DNA from: Proteobacteria bacterium UBA1847
Lineage (GTDB): Bacteria > Pseudomonadota > Gammaproteobacteria > Steroidobacterales > Woeseiaceae
Assembly: GCA_002338605.1 (NCBI GenBank)
Contig: DDIP01000151.1
Location: 828 to 15,211 of the forward strand
Length of the DNA: 14,384 nucleotides
Direction: 5' to 3'
In this document: in pieces, positions 7,141-14,384 of the stretch
Position numbering within the stretch: the stretch's first letter is position 1
Layout of the letters: every line of letters begins with the position of its first letter
Notes under the pieces: model-generated
What the model saw: the letters and a program-made list of their open reading frames with translations, nothing else
What the model was told of the DNA's origin: nothing
The model's database searches: none
Translations under genes and position numbers: made by a program

Positions 7141-7623
7141 ATGCCTTCATTTGATGTAGTTAGCGATTTCGATTCCCACGAAGCAAGAAATGCGGTGGAC
7201 CAGGCCAACCGTGAGGTCACCACCCGATTTGACTTCAAGGGGACGAACTCGAAATTCGAGATTGAAGACGATGTGATTACGCTCACCTCGCAGTCGGACT
7301 TTCAGCTCAGACAGATGATCGACATTCTGAATCAGAAGCTGGCCAAGCGTGGCATCAACCTCGCATGCCTTGAGGAGCAGGCACCGGACCTGTCTGCCAG
7401 CATGGCTCGACAGAAAATTGTGCTGCGCCGCGGCATCGATACCGAACGGGCGAAGAAGCTGGTGAAACACATAAAGAACGCGAAAATGAAAGTCCAAACC
7501 GCCATCCAGGGCGATAAACTGCGCGTCAGCGGCAAGAAGCGCGACGACCTTCAAGCAGTGATAGCACTCCTCAAGGAGTACGACGTTGACCTGCCGCTGC
7601 AATACGAGAACTTCCGCGACTAA
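7141..7623 (+). CDS. yajQ: YajQ family nucleotide-binding protein (UPF0234)
   Basis: YajQ is a small cytoplasmic protein that binds nucleotides. A Xanthomonas homologue is reported to bind cyclic di-GMP and act with a transcription factor, and other reports link the family to RNA or phage gene control. The 160-residue product has the full family length. It begins MPSFDVVSDFD, followed by EARNAVDQANREVTTRFDF and FDFKGTNSKFE near the N-terminus, and ends DLPLQYENFRD, all characteristic of YajQ. The reading frame is open further upstream, but the conserved start is the ATG at 7141, where a GGGACAGG sequence gives a modest ribosome site. Its stop is 5 nt before ppc, so the two are almost certainly one transcript. 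Confidence 0.95.
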   Translation: MPSFDVVSDFDSHEARNAVDQANREVTTRFDFKGTNSKFEIEDDVITLTSQSDFQLRQMIDILNQKLAKRGINLACLEEQAPDLSASMARQKIVLRRGIDTERAKKLVKHIKNAKMKVQTAIQGDKLRVSGKKRDDLQAVIALLKEYDVDLPLQYENFRD

Positions 7624-7628
7624 CCTGA

Positions 7629-10370
7629 ATGGATACCGGCCAGCACAAGTCGCTCAGGCGTCAGGACATAACGTTTGAGGACAAGGATCAGGCGCTGCGT
7701 GATGATGTGCGCACGCTTGGCGCCATGCTTGGCGATCTCATTCGCGAGCAGAACGGCGATGAGCTATACGAGTTCGTGGAAAATGCCCGCCTGCGCGCAA
7801 TTCGCCGCCGAGAGGGTAACGAAAAGCCGGGCGAGGAATTATCCGAGCTGGTAAGTGGCCTCGATCCGAAAGAAGCCTTGCAGGTCATCCGCAGTTTCTC
7901 GACCTATTTCCAGATGGTGAATACTGCCGAGAAAGTGCATCGCATTCGACGACGGCGCGATTACCTGCGCGACGTTGTTCACTATCAGCCGGGCGGTCTG
8001 GAAGATACGTTTATCAAGCTGAAAGCCTCCGGCCTCGACGCCGATGGCCTGAATGACCTGCTCAAGTCCCTTTTGATCGAACCTGTATTTACGGCGCACC
8101 CCACCGAACCGACGCGGCGTACGATGCTGCGCAAGGAACAGAACATCGTCAAACATCTCGTCGATATGCTCAACCCGACGATGACGCCGCAGGAAAAAGA
8201 AGCCGCGCTGCAGAATATACGCCTGCTTGCGACAACCGGTTGGCAAACCGACGAGCACCCATCGGAGCAGATGACGGTTGCCGATGAACTCGAGCACGTG
8301 CTTTTCTTTGTCACCGATGTCTTGTATCGGACAATTCCGCCGTTTTACGAGGACATCGAAAGCGCAATAAAACGCATTTACGGAGAAGATGGCAAAAAGG
8401 TCACGGTGCCGAATATTTTGCGCTTCGGCTCCTGGGTGGGTGGCGACATGGACGGCAATCCATTCGTCAATGCAAAAACCATACGAGCGACGCTCGCTCG
8501 CCAGCGTGCACTGGTACTCGACCTGTACTACAACGAATGCGCGTCCCTTGGCGCCAAACTCAGCCAGTCGACGGATCGGGCAACATTCGGACAGGCGATG
8601 CTCGACAGGATACAAAAATACCGTGCGATCTTCCCGAATGCCTATCACGCGGTTCCGGCCCGCCATCGGGACATGCCATATCGTGTTTTCCTGCGGCTGA
8701 TTCAGCAACGCCTGCAAACAACCTATGACGACGACGTCTTTCCCTACGAGAAAGTCAGCCAGCTGGTCGACGATATCAAGCTGATCGCTGACAGCCTCGC
8801 CGAGAACAAGGGTAAGCAAGCCGGTCTGTTCGCTGTGCGGCGTTTGTTGCGGCGCATCAATACGTTCGGCTTTCACCTGGTAACGCTGGACGTCCGGCAG
8901 GACGCGGAGGTTCATCGTGCTGTCATCGCGGAATGCCTCGGCGAGCCGGACTGGGCCGAATGGTCTGTGGAAGACCGAACAGCGCGGCTGATCGAAGCGA
9001 TTTCGACACGCGAAAGCGCTGCCCTGGCGCTGGGTACACAGGCGAGAAAAACCATTGCAGTTTTTCAGGCGATTGCCTTTTGTCGTCGCAAGTACGGCTC
9101 GAAGTCGATCGGGCCGTTTATCGTCAGCATGACGCAGGGAGCAGATGACATTCTCTCGGTGTTGCTGCTGGCGCAGTGGGGGGAACTCCATAACAGGCGT
9201 GGCTATGTACCGCTCGACGTCGCGCCGCTGCTGGAAACCGTTGGCGATCTGCAGAATGGGCCGGCAATTCTGGACGCGCTGCTCGCCACAGACCTGTATC
9301 GCGAACACCTGCGTCGTCGGAAGAATCGGCAAATGGTCATGATCGGCTATTCGGACAGCAACAAAGACGGCGGGCTCGCCTCGGCACGCTGGGCCCTGCA
9401 AGGCGCTCAGGAAATCATTGTCAAAGCCGCCGAATCGCAGGGGATAGAGCTGACACTATTCCACGGACGCGGCGGAACGGTCAGCCGCGGTGGCAGCAAG
9501 ACTCACGTCGCCGTTCTCGGCGCGCCACCGGGAACGGTCAACGGCAGACTGCGCGTTACCGAACAGGGTGAGATCATCAACGAAAAATACGGCTTGCGGG
9601 GTATTGCGTTGCGCACGCTGGAGCAGATGACGGGCTCTGTGGCACTGGCGACTGCAATGCCTCGCCACCGCGGAAGTGATGATCCCGAGTGGCACAAGAT
9701 GATGGATGTCATCGCCGATGAAAGTCGTCGCGCCTATCGAACACTTGTTTATGAAACACCGAATTTCTACCAATACTTTCGCAACGCAACGCCGATCGAC
9801 CTGATCGAGCGGATGCGCATCGGTTCACGACCGTCGTCACGCCGCGATCAAACGGGAATTGAGGATCTGCGAGCCATTCCCTGGGTGTTCTCGTGGACAC
9901 AGTCGCGACTGGTATTGCCAGGTTGGTACGGCGTTGGCAGCGGCCTGAACAAGGCCATTGAGGAATTTGGTGAAGACGCCGTTGGTGAAATGTTTCGCGA
10001 GTGGTATTTCCTGAGATCACTGACCGCTGACACAGAAATGGTTCTTGCCAAGGCTGACATCGGGATTGCGGAGCTTTACTCCAGGCTTGCTGGCGATCTG
10101 CACGATGAGTTTTTCCCGATCATCACTGCGGAGTACAAACAGACGCTCGACCTGGTGCTCGGATTCTCCGACCATGATGCCCTTCTCGACGGCGATATCA
10201 CCTTGCAGCGTGCGATTATGCTGCGAAACCCCTACGTGGATCCGATGAGTTTGATGCAGGTCGACCTGTTGCAGCGATGGAGGGAATCGAATCGCGAAGA
10301 CAAGGACATTTTCGATGCGCTGCTTGCCAGCGTGAACGGTATCGCGCAGGCGCTTCAGAATACCGGCTAG
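7629..10370 (+). CDS. ppc: Phosphoenolpyruvate carboxylase
   Basis: PEP carboxylase adds bicarbonate to phosphoenolpyruvate to make oxaloacetate, refilling the TCA cycle in the cytoplasm. The product is 913 residues, slightly longer than the E. coli enzyme. The catalytic His157 lies in VFTAHPTEPTRR (153-164). SWVGGDMDGNP follows, then GYSDSNKDGG at 573-582, FHGRGGTVSRGG at 611-622, and IGSRPSSRR further on. The C-terminus ends QNTG, the invariant tail that contributes to the active and allosteric site. All key motifs are intact, so I expect an active, allosterically controlled enzyme. It is the second gene after yajQ with a 5-nt gap. It converges on the amidohydrolase gene with only two bases between the stops and no visible terminator. 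Confidence 0.97.
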   Translation: MDTGQHKSLRRQDITFEDKDQALRDDVRTLGAMLGDLIREQNGDELYEFVENARLRAIRRREGNEKPGEELSELVSGLDPKEALQVIRSFSTYFQMVNTAEKVHRIRRRRDYLRDVVHYQPGGLEDTFIKLKASGLDADGLNDLLKSLLIEPVFTAHPTEPTRRTMLRKEQNIVKHLVDMLNPTMTPQEKEAALQNIRLLATTGWQTDEHPSEQMTVADELEHVLFFVTDVLYRTIPPFYEDIESAIKRIYGEDGKKVTVPNILRFGSWVGGDMDGNPFVNAKTIRATLARQRALVLDLYYNECASLGAKLSQSTDRATFGQAMLDRIQKYRAIFPNAYHAVPARHRDMPYRVFLRLIQQRLQTTYDDDVFPYEKVSQLVDDIKLIADSLAENKGKQAGLFAVRRLLRRINTFGFHLVTLDVRQDAEVHRAVIAECLGEPDWAEWSVEDRTARLIEAISTRESAALALGTQARKTIAVFQAIAFCRRKYGSKSIGPFIVSMTQGADDILSVLLLAQWGELHNRRGYVPLDVAPLLETVGDLQNGPAILDALLATDLYREHLRRRKNRQMVMIGYSDSNKDGGLASARWALQGAQEIIVKAAESQGIELTLFHGRGGTVSRGGSKTHVAVLGAPPGTVNGRLRVTEQGEIINEKYGLRGIALRTLEQMTGSVALATAMPRHRGSDDPEWHKMMDVIADESRRAYRTLVYETPNFYQYFRNATPIDLIERMRIGSRPSSRRDQTGIEDLRAIPWVFSWTQSRLVLPGWYGVGSGLNKAIEEFGEDAVGEMFREWYFLRSLTADTEMVLAKADIGIAELYSRLAGDLHDEFFPIITAEYKQTLDLVLGFSDHDALLDGDITLQRAIMLRNPYVDPMSLMQVDLLQRWRESNREDKDIFDALLASVNGIAQALQNTG

Positions 10371-10372
10371 CA

Positions 10373-12058
10373 TCAGGCCTCATAGGTAGTGCGGCCCCCC
10401 AGGACCGTTCGTATCACGTTGATCTCAATAATCGAATTTGGATCGACCGAGTGCGGATCCTTGTCCAGTATCACAAAGTCAGCCAGCTTGCCGGCAGTCA
10501 ATGACCCTTTACTGTGTTCCTCGAATGACGAGTAGGCGCCGTGGACCGTGCAAATACGCAACGCCTCGGAAACAGAGATCCGCTGGCTCGGTCCCCACAC
10601 CCGACCGCGCATGTCCTGCCGCGTCACCATACTCTGGATCGCCATCATCGGCTCGAAGGGCCCCGGCGGATAGTCGGACGCCGGCGCGACCGGAATTCCG
10701 TGGTCGAGGAAACTGCGGTGAGCAAACATGTGCTCCATTTTCTCCGGGCCATAATCGGTCCACTTGTTGCCGTGAAAATACGCATAGGTATAGAACGGAA
10801 AAGGTATCGTGCCAGTTGCCTTTATCCGTGTCAGAAGTTCGGGATTGACCAGCGAACAGTGCTCGATTCTGAACCTCGGATTTTCACCCTGATGATTATT
10901 TAGTACACGTTCGTAGGCATTCAGAACCATATCGATCGTGACGTCTCCATTGGCGTGAATGCCGACGCGAAAATCGTGGGCAACAGCATCATCGACGGCC
11001 GCATCGATGGCTTCCTGTGTCATCGTCGAAATGCCGTAATCATCCGGTCGCCCAAGATAAGGCGTCGACATTCGCATCGTGCGTTCAGACGCCGAACCAT
11101 CTGCTGAAAACTTTACGGCGCCGATTCGAATCATGTCGTCGCCGAATCCTGACCGAATTCCGGCGTTTTTCAGTGACTGATAAAACTCGCCACCTCCGAA
11201 GGGCATCAACGAGACTCGAAAATTCAGACCCCCGGCTGCTCGTGCATCCTGCAGTGCGACCAGGCTCTCCCGTTCGCCCCATGCATCAGTTGTCGATGTA
11301 AGCCCGTAAGACGCCATGCGCTCGGACGCAACACGGACCGAGTCCTGGCGAACCTTGCGATCAATAACTGGCCAGGTGCCATGCTCGAAGAGGGTCTCGA
11401 TCGCGAGTTCGGCAACCTTGCCGGTGAATTCGCCATTTTCGCGATAATACTTGCCACCAACCGGGTCCGGTGTGTCCATCGAGATACCCGCGACTTCGAA
11501 AGCCTTCGAGTTGATGACGCCGGTATGTCCGCCGCGGTGCCCGACAAATACGGGATGATCCGGGACGGCCTCATCGATATCGCGCCGGTTGAGCGGTCGC
11601 TCGTCTTCAAACTTCGTGTCGTCGTACATGACGCCACGCACCCAGTGTCCCGGTGGCGTTTTCGCGGCCTGGCGTCGCAGCGCATCCTTGACGTCGACGA
11701 TACGCGGCAGATTTACGTTCACGCTTACGGCATGTTCGGGCACGATCGGGTGGCTGTGTCCGTCGATAAATCCCGGAACCACCGTCATGCCGGCGGCGTC
11801 GATCACCCTTGTATTCGGGCCAATGAGATTCGTGATATCGGCATCTGAGCCAACCGCGAGAATATGCTGACCGCTGACCGCAAGCGCTTCTGCCTTCGGC
11901 GCGGATGGATCCATGGTTAGCATGTTCGCCCGCCGGACGACCGTATCGGCGTGCGAACCCGGGGCCGCTGCCCGGCCAGGCTCTGACACGCCGAGCAAAC
12001 CCAGGGGCAATGCGGCACCTGCGGTGTGCAGCAATTTTCTTCGACTAATTTTTCTCAT
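10373..12058 (-). CDS. Tat-exported Amidohydro_3 (YtcJ-like) metal-dependent hydrolase
   Basis: This is a predicted periplasmic amidohydrolase of 561 residues. The N-terminus MRKISRRKLLHTAG followed by a hydrophobic stretch and AAA is a twin-arginine signal (RR at 6-7). The TIM-barrel core has PGFIDGHSHP with the HxH pair at 101/103, a VKFSADGS segment (Lys316), His368 in HANGD, His400 in RIEH and Asp462 in ASDYP. A composite beta domain closes with GKLADFVILDKDP. Those residues fit a metal-binding amidohydrolase of the Amidohydro_3 group, whose members cleave N-acyl or formamide-type bonds; the substrate here is unknown. The start lies in an ATGATGATG run. The third ATG (12058) is best spaced from AAGGGG, though 12061 or 12064 is possible. 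It overlaps the end of the GFA gene, so translation is coupled. Confidence 0.88.
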   Translation of the reverse strand: MRKISRRKLLHTAGAALPLGLLGVSEPGRAAAPGSHADTVVRRANMLTMDPSAPKAEALAVSGQHILAVGSDADITNLIGPNTRVIDAAGMTVVPGFIDGHSHPIVPEHAVSVNVNLPRIVDVKDALRRQAAKTPPGHWVRGVMYDDTKFEDERPLNRRDIDEAVPDHPVFVGHRGGHTGVINSKAFEVAGISMDTPDPVGGKYYRENGEFTGKVAELAIETLFEHGTWPVIDRKVRQDSVRVASERMASYGLTSTTDAWGERESLVALQDARAAGGLNFRVSLMPFGGGEFYQSLKNAGIRSGFGDDMIRIGAVKFSADGSASERTMRMSTPYLGRPDDYGISTMTQEAIDAAVDDAVAHDFRVGIHANGDVTIDMVLNAYERVLNNHQGENPRFRIEHCSLVNPELLTRIKATGTIPFPFYTYAYFHGNKWTDYGPEKMEHMFAHRSFLDHGIPVAPASDYPPGPFEPMMAIQSMVTRQDMRGRVWGPSQRISVSEALRICTVHGAYSSFEEHSKGSLTAGKLADFVILDKDPHSVDPNSIIEINVIRTVLGGRTTYEA

Positions 12059-12455
12059 CATCATCCCCTTGTCCGTAAAACGCTGTGACCCCATCCGGAA
12101 TGACCTCCCAGGCGGCCTTCGAACCGACATAGATGTGGCGTTCGATCTCCACTCCCGGGTTGCCGTCCGCACATCCGAGCGTAATTCCGTGGACACTACC
12201 CTGGTAGATTCCACAAAGGGTTGAGCCGCATTTGCTGCAAAACTGCAGGCCAAAGCCCCGCCCGCTCTGGTACGTCGTCAGGAGTTCTTCGCCGGCAAGC
12301 CACTCGAATTCATCGGCGTTGACCTCCGCATAAGCCGATGCCTGGGCACTAAAGGCTTTGCGACACCGTGAGCAGTGACACGAGCGTGCATCGCGAAGCT
12401 CGCCGTCGACTTTGTACCTGACGGCGCCGCAGAAACACTCGCCTGACACACTCAT
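12045..12455 (-). CDS. GFA-family (Gfa-like) zinc-binding protein
   Basis: This is a 136-residue cytoplasmic protein of the family named after glutathione-dependent formaldehyde-activating enzyme (Mss4-like fold). Zinc ligands are visible as C7 and C9 in ECFCGAV, C26, C28 and C31 in SCHCSRC, and C73 and C76 in FCSKC. The C-terminal HIYVGSKAAWEVIPDG segment is also typical. Most family members have no proven reaction, so formaldehyde activation should not be assumed. The ATG at 12455 begins MSVSGECFCG and has AGGGG six bases upstream. The frame is open further upstream but that part overlaps the preceding gene and is not conserved-looking. It sits 13 nt after the exported-protein gene and overlaps the amidohydrolase start. 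Confidence 0.88.
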   Translation of the reverse strand: MSVSGECFCGAVRYKVDGELRDARSCHCSRCRKAFSAQASAYAEVNADEFEWLAGEELLTTYQSGRGFGLQFCSKCGSTLCGIYQGSVHGITLGCADGNPGVEIERHIYVGSKAAWEVIPDGVTAFYGQGDDDEKN

Positions 12456-12468
12456 CGGAAACCCCTGT

Positions 12469-13098
12469 TTATTTCTTGCAAAAGAGCCTGGCCGGATGGT
12501 GCTTCGGCCCGCCGTCTTCCCAGGCGGTCGACTGCCAGCTAAAACACGTCGGGTTCTCAGGGTCGAATGACCAGGTGTCGCTGTGATAGCTGACGCGGCC
12601 GTCCGGTGAAAAAAATTCATAATGACGTACAAAAGTATTGTCGTCCCTGATTTCAATCATGCCCTCAACCAGCCCCCCTCGGGCCCCCGACTCTCTAAAT
12701 CGCATGTGCTTGAAGCCGGTATGCCATGAAATCATGCCAACGCCGGTCTTCTCCGGCTCGCCATCGACAATTCGAAAGTCGCCAAAATCAATCCACGCCT
12801 TGTTCGTACCCCAACTGAACGAGTCGTAGAAGCCCGAGATCTTGTTTTCCAGCATCCAGGCCTTACCGGCTTCGCTGAAATTGTCAGGGCTTTGGTGCCA
12901 GGTACCGATCAGTTTTTCAAACGTTAGGCTGACAGTCTCCGGGTCGCCCGAATCCATCCGCATCTTCTCAAGCACGACGTTGCCGGTTTCACCATTTTGT
13001 TCCGCGACGGCGGCCCGGGCCGCGAGGCTGGCGGCACATACGGCGAATGTGACAGTGATAGCAGCAACCTTCAATAGCAACAGTGGTCTCGGGTTCAT
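12469..13098 (-). CDS. Exported protein of unknown function
   Basis: The product is 209 residues with a Sec-type signal peptide: MNPRPLLLLK, then a hydrophobic core, then a likely cut after AVA near 31-33. A cysteine at 21 is not in a good lipobox. The mature part is rich in Trp and aromatic residues, with IGTWHQSPDNF near 64-74, WGTNKAWIDFGDFR near 96-109 and YHSDTWSFDPENPTCF near 171-186. This pattern suggests a beta-rich, lipocalin-like or similar fold, but I do not recognise the family. Start choice: the ATG at 13098 has AAAAGGGG eight bases upstream. An in-frame ATG at 13134 would fall at the predicted transcription start and would add residues before the signal peptide. It is the first gene of a three-gene operon with the GFA protein and the amidohydrolase. 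Confidence 0.78.
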   Translation of the reverse strand: MNPRPLLLLKVAAITVTFAVCAASLAARAAVAEQNGETGNVVLEKMRMDSGDPETVSLTFEKLIGTWHQSPDNFSEAGKAWMLENKISGFYDSFSWGTNKAWIDFGDFRIVDGEPEKTGVGMISWHTGFKHMRFRESGARGGLVEGMIEIRDDNTFVRHYEFFSPDGRVSYHSDTWSFDPENPTCFSWQSTAWEDGGPKHHPARLFCKK

Positions 13099-13142
13099 CG
13101 TTGTGCCCCTTTTGAATGACAAGATCGGATTCATGGTCGATC

Positions 13143-13172
13143 AGAATAGTCTCTGCGAAGTTTGTCTGGCAA
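13143..13172 (-). promoter_or_regulatory. Predicted promoter of the exported protein/GFA/amidohydrolase operon
   Basis: On the minus strand TTGCCA (13172-13167, five of six consensus bases) is followed after 18 bases by TATTCT (13148-13143, four of six). Transcription would begin near 13136, leaving a leader of about 38 nt before the ATG at 13098. No clear partner promoter for the plus-strand SDR is visible in the same 164-nt region; TTGTTT with a distant TATTCC is weak. Confidence 0.45.
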
Positions 13173-13262
13173 GGCCATGGATTAGTTGTTTGTTTGCCTG
13201 TCCTATCGTATTCCCGCTTTTGCCGCCCTGCGCGGCCTTCAAATCCACCCGGGAGATGTACT

Positions 13263-14236
13263 GTGAAGCCATTCGTCTCAACTGTCATGCTGTTGACCCT
13301 GTTGCTGCCATTGTCGTTTGCATCGGCAGAGGACTCGACGAATCAACGAGCGGTTCTCATTACCGGTGCGACAACCGGCATCGGTCGCGCAACGGCCGAG
13401 CATCTCGCAGCGGCGGGTCATTTCGTTTACGCAGGTGCACGCAAGGACGCCGACATGGCCGAACTGAACAGGATGAAGAACATCATGGCCGTCCGAATTG
13501 ATGTGACCAGCCAGGAGCAGATCGACGCTGCCGTCGCACTGATCGAAAAGCAGGGTCGCGGACTCTGGGGCCTGGTGAACAATGCCGGTGTCAATGTCGT
13601 GGCGCCGTTGATCGAGGCCGATGAAGACGACTTCGAATTCCTGTTCGACGTCAACGTCTTTGGCGTCTTTGGCGTCTTTCGCGTCACCAGGGCGTTCGCG
13701 CCGCTGATCATTGAGTCGAGAGGCAGAATAGTGAACATCAGCTCGATTTCCGGCGTCCTGTCAGGCGGTGGCTATGGCATGTATTCCGCACGCGTTGCAA
13801 GCGACTGCTGAACGACGCCGGCGATGATGACTGGGGTGTCTACGAAGGGCGCCGACAGGAGATGATCGACGGCTGCAGGAAACGGCTGCAGGCCGGCGTC
13901 GCCGGTGAAGGCACGCCGCCCACTGCCGTTGCCCTTGCTGTAGAGCAGGCACTTTTTGACAAGCATCCGAGAGATCGCTACCTGGTGGTTCCGGAACAGG
14001 TCGAGGCGGGCTGGACGATTGCAAAATCAATCGAGGAGCTTCTTGCACTCAACGTCGGCCACGAATACAGCTTCAGCCGTAATGAAATCGTAGAAATGAT
14101 CGATGCGATGTGGCCGTTCGCCAGCGGCGAAAAGTCATGGGACGACGCCGAAGACGAAGCTGCGATGGATGCGTACATGAACGCCTGGATGGAACGGCGT
14201 TCGCCGGCGCCGGACCCAGCCTCTACGACTCGATAA
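13263..14236 (+). pseudogene. Broken signal-peptide-bearing short-chain dehydrogenase/reductase
   Basis: The first part (13263-13811, 182 codons, GTG start with GGGAG seven bases upstream) has a signal peptide ending in ASA. A Rossmann SDR domain follows: TGATTGIG at 34-41, NNAG at 106-109, catalytic Ser161 and Tyr174. The YxxxK motif then fails: Tyr-Ser-Ala-Arg-Val replaces Tyr-x-x-x-Lys and a stop follows within eight residues. The second part continues in another frame, readable from KRLLNDAGDDDWGVYEGR, through 13862, to the stop at 14236. It looks like the normal C-terminal tail of the same protein. About 40 residues, including the Lys, helix F and the PG loop, appear deleted. A 9-bp tandem duplication sits upstream. 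Neither half can be an active SDR. An assembly or read error could explain a frameshift, but hardly the missing segment. Confidence 0.8.
13655..13681 (+). repeat. 9-bp tandem repeat inside the broken SDR gene
   Basis: The unit CGTCTTTGG occurs at 13655-13663 and 13664-13672, then as CGTCTTTCG at 13673-13681. It encodes NVFGVFGVFRVT, where SDR relatives usually have one copy (NVFGVFRVT-like). The extra three residues look like a slipped-strand duplication. Confidence 0.75.
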
Positions 14237-14384
14237 ACGACACGTAGTCGGCCAATTCCTTGCGTCGTATGTCCGGAACCCTGGCATTTTCGTCGGGATA
14301 GCCCACGACCAGCAGCAGGAACGGGCGCTCGCTTTTCGGCCGGCCCAGAATTTCGTTCAGGAACTTCATCGGGCTGGGCGTATG
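14223..14384 (-). CDS. Nitroreductase family protein, C-terminal part (runs off the window)
   Basis: The last 53 codons of a minus-strand gene are present, ending in TAG at 14223. The translation includes SPMKFLNEILGRP, SERPFLLLVVGYPDENARVPD and DYVSFIES. The LNEILGRP...PFLLLVVGYP segment is typical of the C-terminus of FMN-dependent nitroreductase-fold proteins, including dehalogenase-like members. The substrate cannot be judged from this part, and the FMN-binding N-terminus is outside the window. Its 3' end overlaps the 3' end of the broken SDR by 14 nt in convergent orientation. Confidence 0.75.
   Translation of the reverse strand, partial: HTPSPMKFLNEILGRPKSERPFLLLVVGYPDENARVPDIRRKELADYVSFIES

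Noticed and set aside
7839..9401. A 520-codon open frame on the minus strand inside ppc
   Set aside because: It lies wholly antisense to an intact PEP carboxylase whose motifs are all present. Its translation has no recognisable domain. Long antisense frames are common in GC-rich coding DNA.
12059..12253. Extended N-terminus of the amidohydrolase
   Set aside because: The extension lies in the GFA gene and would bury the twin-arginine signal, which must be N-terminal.
12456..12656. Extended N-terminus of the GFA protein
   Set aside because: The extra 67 codons overlap the preceding exported-protein gene. The family start and an AGGGG ribosome site coincide at 12455.
13116..13262. Extended N-terminus of the SDR from an upstream ATG
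   Set aside because: The frame is open, but the extension would precede a complete signal peptide. The GTG at 13263 has a proper GGGAG ribosome site.
13263..14236. Programmed frameshift joining the two SDR fragments
   Set aside because: No slippery site is seen. A frameshift would not restore the missing catalytic Lys and the missing segment of about 40 residues.

Overview
The window looks like chromosome of a free-living gammaproteobacterium. The trp gene order, the TrpF sequence style, a YajQ–PEP carboxylase pair and a TrpL-type attenuator all fit that group. A Xanthomonadales/Chromatiales/Woeseia-like lineage is my guess, not something the sequence proves. It is moderately GC-rich, densely packed and mostly housekeeping, with a more accessory block at the right end. 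I found no tRNA, rRNA, CRISPR array, transposase or integrase.

Left part (1-4307, minus strand): a tryptophan operon reading trpL-trpE-trpG-trpD-trpC-trpF. TrpF runs off the left edge. TrpG/TrpD and TrpC/TrpF are separate proteins, not the enterobacterial fusions, and every structural-gene junction overlaps by one or four bases. Upstream of trpE lies an unannotated 20-residue leader peptide with three consecutive Trp codons. It is followed by mutually exclusive hairpins and a strong intrinsic terminator, which together make a complete ribosome-mediated attenuator. Its promoter places the transcription start at, or one base before, the leader ATG, so the leader mRNA may be leaderless.

Centre (4319-10370): an SLC13/DASS-type permease with two embedded TrkA-C domains (minus) and an unrecognised protein of about 227 residues (minus). 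Divergently, yajQ and ppc (PEP carboxylase) lie on the plus strand with only 5 nt between them.

Right part (10373-14384): a minus-strand operon encodes a small exported protein of unknown function, a GFA-family zinc protein and a Tat-exported Amidohydro_3 (YtcJ-like) hydrolase. It shares a 164-nt divergent intergenic region with a short-chain dehydrogenase gene that carries a signal peptide. That dehydrogenase gene is broken: the segment starting at the catalytic Lys is missing, the frame is shifted, and a 9-bp tandem duplication sits upstream. The last gene is the C-terminal end of a nitroreductase, converging on the broken dehydrogenase with a 14-nt overlap.

The most rewarding signal is the trp leader/attenuator and its predicted leaderless start. 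Next come the decaying exported SDR and the apparent periplasmic gene cluster beside it.
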